The notes below the pieces were generated by a model. It made no database searches and was not told where the DNA came from. It saw nothing but the letters and a program-made list of their open reading frames with translations. The translations under genes were made by a program, and so were the position numbers. From NCBI GenBank assembly GCA_024637225.1, contig JAGXFP010000007.1:1-58038 (forward strand): 58,038 bases of DNA, read 5' to 3'. Below are positions 38,510 through 48,900 of this stretch, piece by piece. The DNA comes from Desulfobacterales bacterium. Its GTDB lineage: Bacteria > Desulfobacterota > Desulfobulbia > Desulfobulbales > JAGXFP01. Position 1 is the stretch's first letter. Each line of letters begins with the position of its first letter.

Positions 38510-39188
38510 TGCTCTACCCTGTTGAATTTTGCGGAAATTTCCGTCGGGGTAAAAGTTTTTCGGACCATAATTCTATAATATATTGGATGGTTCCCGGCTA
38601 CTACAAGTTTCCGGATCTTAAAGTCTGACGATGCTAATCGATCACTTCGGGAGGACGATAGATGGTGAACTCGCTGGTCGGCTCGGGCAGCACACTGCGG
38701 CGGCCGTTGCTGTTCCTGCTCGGAAACCAGATTCGTTGAGGCCAGAAAGGCAAACGAGGCATGCCTCCAGTCTGGCCACCCTTAAGATTATTTCGGGATG
38801 CCGGATCGATAGGCGGATCGACCTGCCGTGAGATAAACAAGTAATTACAAATTGTTAATACCGCTATCCAGTAGCAGACACGGATCAAGGATGCCCGGGA
38901 TTCAGCCCGGCAGGAGGAGATCAGATATAACGCGGCTCGGATATTGAGAATCATTATGAGTAATATTCTCTATTATTCTCTGGAAAGTACATAATTTTGT
39001 CTTTTTTGACTGTCCGGATAGGCCTTGGGAAATAAGTGTTTTTATCTATATGGCCGATCCTGCGCATTTGTTTGGGGTAGAAGCGCTGTCGCCGCTTGGT
39101 TGGCATGTTACTTGAATGTATAATACGTAAACGACACGCCAACAAATGAATACTGGTGTCGAACAATTTTCAAGAGAGAGTGCAATTC
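38510..39188. promoter_or_regulatory. Gene-free region with Fur-box-like dyad and sigma-70 promoter
   Basis: No gene is supported in 38510-39188. TTGAGAATCATTATGAG at about 38944-38960 (GAGAAT..ATTCTC ends) resembles a Fur box. TTGGTT (39096-39101), a 17-base spacer and a perfect TATAAT (39119-39124) form a sigma-70 promoter for the RpoH-like gene. The Fur call is weak. Confidence 0.4.
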
Positions 39189-40106
39189 ATGAAGAACAGT
39201 ATTGTAGAGAAAACATACAACGCCGCTTCCGAGAATGTAAAGCGGAACGGTTTCGAAACCTATCAGGAAGATGTTTTGCAGACTTATCTGCAGGATATCA
39301 ACAAGTATAAGCTGCTCAATGAAGCGGAGACCCTTGAGTATGCCCGAAATTTGCGGGACGATAAGGATTCTACCGCCGCGAGTAAGCTGGTGACGGCCAA
39401 TCTGAGGCTGGTGGTCAAGATCGCCCAGGACTATCGAAAGTTCTGGATGGAAGGTTTTCTCGATCTGGTTCAGGAGGGCAATATCGGTCTGGCCCGGGCG
39501 GTCGAAAAGTTTGATCCTGATCGCGGCATAAAATTTTCATACTATGCGGCTTTCTGGATCCGGGCCCGGATCATGAAGTATCTCATGGCCAATAAGCGAC
39601 TGGTCAAGATCGGCACCACCCAGGCCCAGCGCAAACTGTTTTACGGGCTCGAAAAAGAGACACGCCGCCTTGAATCCAAGGGCATCGAGCCCCGGGCCGA
39701 AGTTATCGCCGAGGCCCTGGCGGTCCGCAAGGAAGAGGTCGTCGAGATGGTGCAGCGGCTCTATGGCGCCGAACTGTCGATGGACGCGCCGTTGGGCTCG
39801 GATAAGGAGAGAAGCTGTTACGATCTTCTGGAGGACGAAGGGCCATCCGTGGAGGAAACCATTGGCGACCTGCAGACCGGGGAAGTGGTGCGGGAGATCC
39901 TGGATCGGCATCGGGATTCCTTCAACGAGCGAGAGCGGGCGGTCCTGAGCCAGCGGCTCCTCACCGACGATTCGGCTACCCTTAAGAATATCGCGGAACA
40001 GTTCGATATATCCCGGGAGAGAGTTCGCCAAATCGAGCTCGGCCTGCTGAACAAGCTGAGGACCACCTTCAAGGAAGAATTTCCCGATTACAGTCCCGTG
40101 GCCTGA
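39189..40106 (+). CDS. RpoH-type alternative sigma factor
   Basis: A 305-residue sigma-70 family factor from ATG 39189 (an in-frame GTG at 39156 lacks support). Region 2 is RKFWMEGFLDLVQEGNIGLARAVEKFDPDRGIKFSYYAAFWIRARIMKYLMANKRLVKIG. The RpoH box QRKLFYGLEKETRRLE follows. Region 4 ends with DDSATLKNIAEQFDISRERVRQIELGLLNKLRTTFKE. Region 1.1 is absent, as in RpoH. It probably serves heat or envelope stress. It is a single-gene unit with its own sigma-70 promoter; the next gene is a repeat-rich lipoprotein. Confidence 0.88.
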   Translation: MKNSIVEKTYNAASENVKRNGFETYQEDVLQTYLQDINKYKLLNEAETLEYARNLRDDKDSTAASKLVTANLRLVVKIAQDYRKFWMEGFLDLVQEGNIGLARAVEKFDPDRGIKFSYYAAFWIRARIMKYLMANKRLVKIGTTQAQRKLFYGLEKETRRLESKGIEPRAEVIAEALAVRKEEVVEMVQRLYGAELSMDAPLGSDKERSCYDLLEDEGPSVEETIGDLQTGEVVREILDRHRDSFNERERAVLSQRLLTDDSATLKNIAEQFDISRERVRQIELGLLNKLRTTFKEEFPDYSPVA

Positions 40107-40228
40107 TCCCGATCTTCTCCCTTAACCTGATCCGTAAGCCTGAATCCGTGAGCGTTCTAGAACGGTGCAGATACAAGGCGGCAACGATGTTGATAATACT
40201 AATGGTATATCAAAAAAAATTACCATTT

Positions 40229-40260
40229 TACGGCCGGCGCCTCTCCGGGCGCCGGCCGTA
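40229..40260. terminator. Perfect 13-bp hairpin between sigma factor and lipoprotein gene
   Basis: TACGGCCGGCGCC (40229-40241), 6-base loop, GGCGCCGGCCGTA (40248-40260). A run of A bases lies on its left, so the U-tract is on the minus strand. On the plus strand it would sit in the 5' leader of the lipoprotein mRNA. Confidence 0.5.
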
Positions 40261-40290
40261 ATCATTTGATAAACAATGAGAGGACTTTCC

Positions 40291-41748
40291 ATGAAAATGA
40301 CACAGAGAGAAATGAAAGGGGCAGATTCACCGAGAACATCCCGGCCTTCCTCAAAAGCCGCAATGCCGGCAAGAATCGGCAAGCTGCTGCGAGGAGGCCT
40401 TTTATTGACTTCCGCGGCGATTTTTCTGGCCGGTTGCGGTGGCGGCGGCAGTTCGGCTGAACCCGCCGCGGTCGACACCTCCGCTAACCTGCATCCATCC
40501 ACGGTGGCAGGCACTGTTGCCGTGGACCCGAACGCCGTGGCAGGCTTGAGCGATAACGTTATTCCCGCCGCCGTGGCTAGTCTGCCGGCCACCCTTTACC
40601 TTGACGATGGCGCCGATCCGATCTATCTCGACGGCGGGAATCGCTTCGTCATCCCGGATGTCGCCGATGGCGATCATTCCCTGTTCCTGCAGTTGGATGG
40701 CAATGAATTCGAGCTGCCCTTCCGGATGGCGGCAGGGCGCGGCCTGGATTTCGGGACCATCACCATGGCCGGTGAACAGGTTCGGGATTTTACCGGCTTT
40801 AACGGCTATCGGATGGGCTGGATCGATGAGGATGGCGACACCATCAATGACAATTTCGCCGATGTCAACGGGGACGGTATTGTCGACCCCGGTTTCCGTT
40901 ATGCGGGCTATGCCTATTTCATGGACCAGGGTTTTATCGACGAGAATGGCGACGGCGTTAACGACCGGTTTGCGGACGCGGACGGGGATGGGGTCAACGA
41001 TCTGACCGGCAGAGCCTATGGCTTCGGTTTCGGCTTTATCGACGAGGATGGCGACGGCGTTAATGACCGCTTTGCGGATGCCGATGGCGATGGGATCTGC
41101 GATCTGTCAGCCATGCCGTACCAGCATCCTTTCGGCTTTATCGATGAGGATGGCGATGGGGTTAATGACCGGTTTACCGATGCAGATGGTGATGGGATCA
41201 ACGATCTCACCCAACGGCCCTATGTGGCGATGCCCGGTTGGGTAGACCTCGATGGCGACGGTGTCAATGATTTCTTCGTCGATGCGGACGGCGACGGCAT
41301 CAATGACCGCTTTATTGATGAAAACGGCGACGGCATTAATGATCTCGGTAATCTCATGCTCTCTTATGGTCACGGTTTCGGCTGGGTCGATGCCGATGGC
41401 GACGGCATTAATGACCATTTCGTCGATGCGAACGGCGACGGCATCAATGATCTGGCGACCGGACCTCTGGCCGGCCAGAATGCCGGTTATGGTTTCAGGG
41501 GGAGCTGTTTTGATGCCGATGGTGACGGGATCAACGATGACACCGGCCAGCCCTTCCGCCATGGTTTCGGGTGGGTGGACAATAACGATGACGGCGTGAA
41601 CGACGTTTTCGTCGATGAGGATGGTGACGGCGTCAATGACCTTTACGGCTATGGGTATAGCGATGGTTACCGTCTCAGCCAGTCTTTTTCGGGACCGATG
41701 GGCGGTGGAATGCAGGAGCCTCTCTGGCCGATGCGCCCAAGGCATTGA
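40291..41748 (+). CDS. Lipoprotein with tandem DxDGDGxND repeats
   Basis: About 485 residues from ATG 40291. A signal ends in a lipobox (LTSAAIFLAGC, then GGGGS). The N-terminal part (about 60-170) looks like a domain with beta structure. From about 180 on there are more than ten units with the pattern (F/W)-(I/V)-D-x-(D/N)-G-D-G-(V/I)-N-D-x-F, followed by D-A-D-G-D-G. These DxDGDG loops are like thrombospondin type-3 or dockerin calcium-binding loops. The last ~15 residues (GPMGGGMQEPLWPM) are different. It is likely a surface-exposed, calcium-dependent structural lipoprotein. No partner gene is visible. Confidence 0.75.
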   Translation: MKMTQREMKGADSPRTSRPSSKAAMPARIGKLLRGGLLLTSAAIFLAGCGGGGSSAEPAAVDTSANLHPSTVAGTVAVDPNAVAGLSDNVIPAAVASLPATLYLDDGADPIYLDGGNRFVIPDVADGDHSLFLQLDGNEFELPFRMAAGRGLDFGTITMAGEQVRDFTGFNGYRMGWIDEDGDTINDNFADVNGDGIVDPGFRYAGYAYFMDQGFIDENGDGVNDRFADADGDGVNDLTGRAYGFGFGFIDEDGDGVNDRFADADGDGICDLSAMPYQHPFGFIDEDGDGVNDRFTDADGDGINDLTQRPYVAMPGWVDLDGDGVNDFFVDADGDGINDRFIDENGDGINDLGNLMLSYGHGFGWVDADGDGINDHFVDANGDGINDLATGPLAGQNAGYGFRGSCFDADGDGINDDTGQPFRHGFGWVDNNDDGVNDVFVDEDGDGVNDLYGYGYSDGYRLSQSFSGPMGGGMQEPLWPMRPRH

Positions 41749-42198
41749 TAGTGCCGCGGAAAGACTGAAAAACCCTGACGCGGCGGCTTCGCGAAAAAGC
41801 GGAGGCATAACCAAGATATGTCAAGCATTCCGCGAAGCCGTCACCTCCTTCCCAAACAGTTATCCTCTCTAGTCGGGCATTGCCTCTCAATGCTCATTCG
41901 AATATCAAGGCGGTTTGCATTATCTGACCGCCGGCTCGGCAATACCATGGCCGAGCTGGTGGTCACGCCAGTGGTTTCCGTATCGTCCACCCCGCGATTC
42001 GATAATCAACAGACCTCCGGCTCGACCATCTTCTTCGATCCCTTCCTTGCTTATCTCTGCCAATATTGACCTGGATTTATATCCGCAAATTTGAATACAA
42101 TAAACGAAAAGGCTGATCGTGCCTGCGTTGAGCTCTGCGTTTTTTCACGCGGGGATGACGGCTTTTTGCGACACCGTCAAAGTTGAACCGGGGCATCG
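41749..42198. other. Gene-free stretch with inverted repeats
   Basis: CGGCTTCGCG (about 41784) and CGCGAAGCCG (about 41833) could pair. The right end (CTTTTTGCGACACCGTCAA, about 42163) is a MITE-end shared with 6209, 24830 and 30585. Small frames are present but none has family sequence or a ribosome-binding site I trust. Confidence 0.45.
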
Positions 42199-42977
42199 AT
42201 GGTCTCTATCTTTTCGCTACTTCTGATTATAAGTTTGTCTATCCTGATTACCCGGATTGCTACGATTGCCCTCCTGCATACCGGGCTTTCCCGTGAATCG
42301 GCAAGATTCCAGGCCAGGTCCGCCTTTACCGGGGTGGGTTTTACAACTGCCGAATCGGAAAAGGTGGTTAATCATCCGGTTCGGCGTCGAATCCTCTTGC
42401 TGTTGATGCTGCTCGGCAATGCCGGCGTGGCGACTGCCATGTCTTCCCTGATTCTGACATTTATCGGAAAGGGTCAAGGGGGAGCTTTTTTTTAGAAATG
42501 ACTCTGCTGCTCTTCGGACTGCTGATGTTGTGGGCTTTGGCCCAGAGCCAGTGGGTCGACAGGCGTATTTATAAAATCGTCAACAAGGCCCTGAAGAGAT
42601 ACACCGCCTTGCAGATTCGTGACTATGCCAGTCTCCTGCAACTCACCGAGGGTTATCGGGTTACCGAGTTTCAGGTAAAGGAGCGGGACTGGCTGGCTTA
42701 TAAACAACTCAAGGAATCAAAATTACGCCAGGAAGGAGTGATCGTGCTGGCCATCAACCGGGCTGACGGGGTTTTTCTGGGCGCCCCGGATGGGGATACC
42801 GAGATCCAGCCGGAAGACACTATGATCCTTTACGGACGAACTGAAAATCTGACCCGGCTGGATGACCGCCGTAAGGGCTATACCGGTGACAGGGAGCATG
42901 CCGCGGCGGTTGATAAACAGAAAAGAGTAGTGGATGAAGAAAAGCAGGAGGACAGGGAGGCATTGGGGAAGAGTTAG
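42199..42977 (+). CDS. Membrane protein with C-terminal TrkA-C (RCK_C) domain, split by -1 frameshift
   Basis: Two frames encode one protein. The first (42199-42495) gives two membrane helices (FSLLLIISLSILITRIATIALL and RRRILLLLMLLGNAGVATAM) with ARFQARSAFTGVGFTTAESE between them. The second (from about 42483, or ATG 42498) continues LEMTLLLFGLLMLWALAQSQWVDRRI and ends in a TrkA-C-like beta domain (QEGVIVLAINRADGVFLGAPDGDTEIQPEDTMILYG). The junction is GCT TTT TTT TAG; sliding back one base gives TTA GAA ATG. This is a slippery U-tract beside a stop codon, so slippage, a mutation or a sequencing error are all open. It resembles small potassium-channel-related membrane proteins. Confidence 0.7.
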
Positions 42978-43006
42978 GGCAAGAGCTGACCAAAGAGAAA
43001 AATGCT

Positions 43007-43040
43007 TGAAGAATATTCTTCAGCTGAAGAATCTTCTTCA
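43007..43040 (+). promoter_or_regulatory. Paired palindromic upstream activating sites for sigma-54 promoter
   Basis: TGAAGAATATTCTTCA (43007-43022) is a perfect 16-base palindrome. TGAAGAATCTTCTTCA (43025-43040) is a near-perfect second copy, 18 bases between centres. They end about 77 bases before the -24 element of the cus promoter, the usual place for an enhancer-binding protein. Confidence 0.6.
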
Positions 43041-43116
43041 TTGATAGAGGGTGCCCGGAGATTGATGTTTTTTGAAATCTCCAATTATTTCGGGATGTTG
43101 TGCGAATGATGAGTTC

Positions 43117-43132
43117 TGGCACGGTAGTTGCC
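43117..43132 (+). promoter_or_regulatory. Sigma-54 promoter of the cus operon
   Basis: TGGCACGGTAGTTGCC matches the sigma-54 -24/-12 consensus, with GG at 43118-43119 and GC at 43130-43131. The TTG start of the TolC-family gene is 38 bases downstream, with CGGAGG just before it. Confidence 0.75.
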
Positions 43133-43169
43133 TTTGTTAAAACCGAAACAATAATTTCGGAGGCTAACC

Positions 43170-44465
43170 TTGATATTCAGTAGTATCCGTTTCCTGTTGA
43201 TAATTCTGATCGCTCTGGCGATTCTTCCCGGCGCTGCCTGGAGTCAGGACTCTTCCGCAGCTGCGGCGCGGGAACTGTCCGACCTGGTCCGCCAGGCGCT
43301 CGCCGCCAATCCTGATCTGCAGGCCGGAGCGGCCCGCTGGCGGGTTTACGACAACAGGATTGCCGCCGCCGACAGTCTCGACGACCCTCGGCTTTCCCTG
43401 GCCCTGGCTAATTACCCGGTTGATACCCTGAGCGATAGCGAGACGCCGATGACCGGTAAGGTGGTGCGGCTTACCCAGAATTTTCCCTTCCCCGGCAAGC
43501 TGGCGGCCAAGGGTGAAATTGCCCGGCAGCAGGCGGTCTGGTACCGCCAGGCCTACCGGGAAACCCGCCTGGAATTGATTCGTCAAGTCAAGGAGGCCTG
43601 GTTCACCCTTTACCTGCAGAGCCGGTTGCTGGCGGTTACCGAGCAGAGCCTGGACTTGCTTGAGGATTTCATCACTCTCAGTGAAACCCGGTACGCCACC
43701 GGCAAGGGACAACAGGCGGAGATTCTTCGGGCTCAACTGGAGCGCTCGGCCCTGCTGGAGCGCCGCCTGGCCTTAAGCCAGCAGCGTGATACGGCGCGGG
43801 CGACCCTGAACACCCTGGTCAACCGACCGCCGGAAACCCCGGTAAAACTGCCCGGCGAGCTGGATCCTTCGCCCTTTCCCTACAGCCGGGAAGAGCTTCA
43901 GGAGAAGGCAGCGGCGCAGCGGCCCCTGGTCGGGGCATACCAGGGTTTGCTTGAACAGGCCGCCGCCCAGCGGAAACTTGCCTCTCTCAATAACTACCCG
44001 GATTTCTCCCTGGGGGCGGTTTACACGTTTCGTGAGGAGAACCGTACCGATCAGGGCACTGATTTTGCCGGCCTGGAATTTTCCGTCACTCTGCCGATTT
44101 TCCGGGAAAAGCGGCGGGAGGCGGTGAGCGAAGCGGCCCAGGGCGAGACCATGGTCCGGCACCAGCTTGATGATTTCCTTAACGAGACCCGCTTCGCCAT
44201 CCACGACGTTTTCGGCCGGCTCGAAAAAAATCGGCAACTCCTGAAGCTCTATAAGGGCGGTATTATTCCCCAGGCCACCCAATCCTTCGAGGCTTCGGTT
44301 AGCGGCTATCAGGTTGGGCGTCAGCCCTTCACCACGCTGCTTGACAATCTTCTGGATCTCTACCGGTACGAAAACGAGTACCATCGGGTTCTGGTCGACC
44401 ATGAACGCAATGTCGCCCGTCTCGAAGCGGAAGCGGCCCTGACCCTGGCCGAGTGGCCTGAATAG
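43170..44465 (+). CDS. cusC: CusC-like TolC-family outer-membrane protein
   Basis: A 431-residue outer-membrane factor. It starts at a TTG (43170) with CGGAGG 6 bases before it. A signal peptide spans residues 1-25. Two OEP helical repeats are visible: LRQALAANPDLQAGAARWRVYDNRIAAADSLDDPRLSL and LYLQSRLLAVTEQSLDLLEDFITLSETRYATGKG. It is the outer-membrane channel of the metal efflux trio below. First gene of the operon, directly under the sigma-54 promoter. Confidence 0.9.
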   Translation: MIFSSIRFLLIILIALAILPGAAWSQDSSAAAARELSDLVRQALAANPDLQAGAARWRVYDNRIAAADSLDDPRLSLALANYPVDTLSDSETPMTGKVVRLTQNFPFPGKLAAKGEIARQQAVWYRQAYRETRLELIRQVKEAWFTLYLQSRLLAVTEQSLDLLEDFITLSETRYATGKGQQAEILRAQLERSALLERRLALSQQRDTARATLNTLVNRPPETPVKLPGELDPSPFPYSREELQEKAAAQRPLVGAYQGLLEQAAAQRKLASLNNYPDFSLGAVYTFREENRTDQGTDFAGLEFSVTLPIFREKRREAVSEAAQGETMVRHQLDDFLNETRFAIHDVFGRLEKNRQLLKLYKGGIIPQATQSFEASVSGYQVGRQPFTTLLDNLLDLYRYENEYHRVLVDHERNVARLEAEAALTLAEWPE

Positions 44466-44520
44466 GGCGACTGCCCCGAGTTTCCGCCGAAAACCTTAAT
44501 ACCTTGACAGGAACCTTTCA

Positions 44521-45888
44521 ATGATGAGTAATTTCTTTCGCCGCCGCCCGTTTGTCGACCTGATTCTGACGCTGTCTTTTTTTCTGTTGATCCCGTCGGG
44601 TGCCGGGTTTCGTGCCGTTTTGAACCACGAAGGCCACGGACACAGCCTGGCCGAGGCCGCCGAGTCGGACGAGGCGGACGAGACCACCCAGCTCTTCACG
44701 TGCAGCATGCACCCCTTCATCATCAGAGACGCCCCGGGCAAATGCCCGATCTGCTTCATGGATCTGGTCCCCGTTCGCGACCAGCAAGGGCGCCGCGAAG
44801 AGGGAGGCGATGGCACGATCATCACCATCGATCCCGCCACTCAGCAGAACATGGGGGTTCGTACCGCCCCCGTCGTCCGGCGCGATCTGCATCGCACCGT
44901 GCGGACCGTGGGGGTGGTCGCTTATCCGGAATCGGCCCAGTACACGGTTAATGCCAAGATCGAAGGCTGGATCGAGACCCTGCATGTCAGCCGGACCGGG
45001 GAGGCGGTCGCTTCGGGGCAGCCCCTGCTCGAAATTTACAGCCCCGAGCTGGTTTCGGCCCAGGAGGAGTTTCTGCTGGCGGTCCGCCAGAGCAAGGCCC
45101 AGGCCGACAGCCCCTTCCCGGAGATCGCGGCCGGAGCCCGCGGCCTGTTGAGCGCCTCCCGGCAGCGTCTGAGCTACTGGGACATCTCCCCGGAGCAGAT
45201 CGCGGCCCTGGAAAAGAGCGGTGAAATCAACAAGACCCTGACCCTCTATGCGTCCCAGGCCGGCATCGTCACCAGTAAGGCGGTCAATGAAGGGGCTTTT
45301 GTCAAGGCGGGCCAGGAACTGCTGGAGTTGTCCGACCTTTCGCGGGTCTGGATCTATGCCGATATTTACGAGTATGAGCTGCCCTGGGTCAAGGAGGGGC
45401 AGCAGGTGACCATCGACTTCCCCTATCCCCGCGCCTCGCTGAGCGGTAAAATCGCCGCCATCTATCCATACATGGAGGCGAAAACCCGCACGGTGAAGGC
45501 CAGAATCGAAGTGGACAACCGGGACCGGGAACTGAAGCCGGAGATGTACGTCACTGTGAACATTGCCGGTCACGGAGTAGAGCAGGCCCTGACCATACCC
45601 GGCGAGGCGGTGCTGCGCTCCGGCCAGCATGAGACGGTCTTTGTCGCCCTGGGCGACGGCCGCTTCGACCCGCGCCCGGTCCGTCTCGGTCTGGAGTCCG
45701 ACGACGGTCTGGTCCAGATTCTCGATGGGCTGCACGAAGGCGAAACGGTGGTGACCTCGGCCCAGTTCATGCTTGACTCGGAGAGCAGGCTGCGCGAGGC
45801 GGTGAACAAGATGATCCCGAAAGAGCTACCCCCGGACGCACCGGAAACTCCCCCCGCGGATACGGATCTGGAACATCTCTTTCATTAA
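44521..45888 (+). CDS. cusB: CusB-like periplasmic adaptor with N-terminal metal-binding module
   Basis: A 455-residue membrane-fusion protein. After a hydrophobic N-terminal helix (about 13-31), residues 58-80 carry LFTCSMHPFIIRDAPGKCPICFMDL, the YHS-like CxMHP...CPxCxM heavy-metal-binding module. The adaptor body has TVNAKIEGWIETLHVSRTGEAVASGQPLLEIYSPELVSAQEEF and ends VRLGLESDDGLVQILDGLHEGETVVTS. It passes Cu(I)/Ag(I) from periplasm to the RND pump. It lies 55 bases after cusC and 24 before cusA. Confidence 0.93.
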   Translation: MMSNFFRRRPFVDLILTLSFFLLIPSGAGFRAVLNHEGHGHSLAEAAESDEADETTQLFTCSMHPFIIRDAPGKCPICFMDLVPVRDQQGRREEGGDGTIITIDPATQQNMGVRTAPVVRRDLHRTVRTVGVVAYPESAQYTVNAKIEGWIETLHVSRTGEAVASGQPLLEIYSPELVSAQEEFLLAVRQSKAQADSPFPEIAAGARGLLSASRQRLSYWDISPEQIAALEKSGEINKTLTLYASQAGIVTSKAVNEGAFVKAGQELLELSDLSRVWIYADIYEYELPWVKEGQQVTIDFPYPRASLSGKIAAIYPYMEAKTRTVKARIEVDNRDRELKPEMYVTVNIAGHGVEQALTIPGEAVLRSGQHETVFVALGDGRFDPRPVRLGLESDDGLVQILDGLHEGETVVTSAQFMLDSESRLREAVNKMIPKELPPDAPETPPADTDLEHLFH

Positions 45889-45912
45889 ACAAGCAGGCCC
45901 AAGAGACTTCTT

Positions 45913-48900
45913 ATGCTCGAAAAAATAATCGAATGGTCGGTGCGCAACCGGCTGCTGGTGGTGATCCTTACCGCCTTCGCCATCGGGGCCGGCTATTACA
46001 GTCTGCGCCAGACCCCGGTGGACGCCATTCCCGACCTCTCCGACGTCCAGGTCATCATCTACACCGAATATTCCGGCCAGGCCCCGCAGGTGGTGGAGGA
46101 CCAGGTCACCTATCCCCTGACCACCCAGATGCTGGCGGTGCCCGGGGCCAAGGTGGTGCGCGGCTACTCCTTTTTCGGGCTTTCCTTCGTCTACCTGATC
46201 TTCGAGGACGGCACCGACATCTACTGGGCCCGCTCCCGGGTCCTGGAATATCTCAACTACGCGGCGGGTCGGCTGCCCGCGGGGGTAACCCCCAGCCTGG
46301 GGCCGGACGCCACCGGGGTAGGCTGGGTATATGAATACGCCCTGGAGAGCGATCGGCACGATCTCCAAGAGCTCCGCGCCATTCAGGATTGGTACCTGCG
46401 CTATGAGCTGACTTCGGTGGCGGGGGTTTCGGAGGTCGCCTCCATCGGCGGCTATGTCAAGCAGTACCAGGTGACCGTCGATCCGACCCGCCTGCTCGCC
46501 TATCATATCACCATTCCCCAGATCCGCCGGGCCATCGAGCGCAGCAACAACGATGTCGGCGGCCGGCTCCTGGAGCTGAGCGAAACCGAGTTCATGGTGC
46601 GGGGGCTGGGTTACATCAGTTCCCTGAACGACCTGGAGCTGGTGGTGGTGGGTACCGACCAGCAAGGCACCCCGATCCTGCTCAGGGACCTGGCCGAGAT
46701 CAGCTTCGGGCCCGAGCTCCGGCGGGGAATCAGCGAACTGGACGGCCGGGGTGAGGTGGTGGGCGGCATCGTCGTCATGCGTTACGGCGAGAACGCCCTG
46801 AAGACCATCGACCTGGTCAAGGAGAAGCTTGAATCCCTGAAGGCGGGGCTGCCCGAGGGCGTGACGATTACCCCGGTCTACGACCGCTCCGGCCTGATTA
46901 AGCGGGCCGTCGCCAACCTGACTGAAAAACTGATCGAAGAAAGCATTGTCGTCGCCCTGGTCACGGCGCTTTTTCTCTTTCATCTGCCGAGCGCCCTGGT
47001 AGCGATTTTCACCCTGCCGGTCGCCATTCTTCTGGCCTTCACGGTCATGCACGCCCAGGGGATCAACGCCAACATCATGAGCCTGGGCGGCATTGCCATC
47101 GCTATCGGCGCCATGATCGACGCGGCGATCATCATGATCGAGAATGCCCACAAGCATCTGGAGCGAGATCAGGGCAAGAAGCCGCACTGGGACATTATTC
47201 TCGAGGCCGCCAAGGAAGTGGGGCCGACCCTCTTTTTCTCTTTGCTGGTGATCACCGTCTCCTTCGTGCCGGTCTTTGCTTTAAACGAACAGTCCGGGCG
47301 GATGTTCAAGCCGCTGGCCTTCACCAAGACCTACGCCATGGCCGCCGCCGCCCTGCTCTCGGTAACCATTGTGCCGGTATTGATGGGCTGGTTCATCCGC
47401 GGCAAAATCAAGCCCGAAACGGCCAATCCCGTCAATCGGCTCCTGATCCGGATCTATCACCCGCTGGTCGACCTGGTCCTGAAGTGGCGCAAGACCACGA
47501 TTCTATTAGCCGTGTTGGCCGTGGTTTCGGCTATCTACCCTTTAAGCCGGATGGGCTCGGAGTTCATGCCCCCCCTCTACGAGGGCGATCTGCTCTACAT
47601 GCCGACCACCATGCCCGGCATCTCCATCACCAAGGCGCGGGAACTCCTTCAGCAGACCGACCGGATCATCGCTCAATTTCCCGAGGTGGAGCGGACCTTC
47701 GGCAAGGCGGGCCGGGCCGAGACCGCCACCGACCCCGCCCCGCTGTCGATGCTCGAGACCACCATCATGCTCAAGCCCGAATCGGAGTGGCGCCGGGTGG
47801 ACCGGCCGCGCTTCTACTCGGAATGGCCCGAATGGACCGCTTTTCTAAAAGATCTGCTGCGGAAAATTCTGCCGGAGACCCGGCCGATCACGGTGTCCGA
47901 GTTGACCGATGAACTGAACCGGGCCATCCAGTTTCCCGGCTTGACCAACGCCTGGACCATGCCGATCAAGACCCGGATCGACATGCTTTCCACCGGGATC
48001 AAGACCCCGGTAGGCATCAAGATCATGGGCGACGATCTGGAGATCCTGAGCCGTCTGGGCGAAGAGATTGAGGGATTGGTCCGGCAGCTGCCCGGCACCC
48101 AGAGCGCCTTCGCCGAACGGGTGGTGGGCGGCAACTATCTCGATTTCACCATCGATCGAGAGGCCGTGGCCCGCTATGGCCTCACCGTCGGCGATGTCCA
48201 GGATATTATCCAGTCGGCCCTGGGCGGCATGAACGTCACCACCACCGTCGAAGGGCTGGAGCGCTATCCGGTCAACATCCGCTACCAGCGGGATTTCCGC
48301 GACGATCTCCCGGCCCTGCGCCGGCTGCTGGTGCCCCTCAAGAACGGCAGTCATATTCCGATTGCCCAGGTGGCCGAGATCAGCATCAGTAAAGGGCCGC
48401 CTTCGATCAAGAGCGAAAATTCCCGGCGCACCGCCTGGGTCTATGTGGACATTACCGACATCGATATCGGCACTTACGTCAAGCAGGCCCGGCGGGCGGT
48501 TGAGGACCAGATCAGCCTGCCGGCCGGCTACTCCATCGTCTGGAGCGGTCAATATCAGTACATGGAGGAGGCCCGCAAGCGTTTCATGGTGATTATTCCG
48601 CTCACCGTGCTGATCATCTTCATGATCATCTATGTCAATACCGGCTCGATAATCAAAACCGGTATCGTCTTCCTGGCCGTGCCTTTTTCGCTGGTCGGGG
48701 CCTTCTGGTTCCTGTACCTGCTGGATTACAACACCTCGGTGGCGGTCTGGGTCGGAGTAATCGCCCTGGCCGGGCTCGACGCTGAAACAGGGGTGGTTAT
48801 GCTCCTCTATCTCGATCTGGCCCATAAGCAGCGGCGAAAAGAGGGGCGGCTCCAGACCAGGGGCGATCTGGTCGAGGCCATTCATCAGGGGGCGGTGCAG

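Noticed and set aside
38634..38954. 106-codon frame on the minus strand
   Set aside because: No ribosome-binding site or family features; the region also holds promoter-like signals for the plus strand.
39101..39116. TTGGCATGTTACTTGA as a sigma-54 promoter for the sigma factor
   Set aside because: The -12 GC is replaced by GA; an overlapping sigma-70 promoter with TATAAT fits better.
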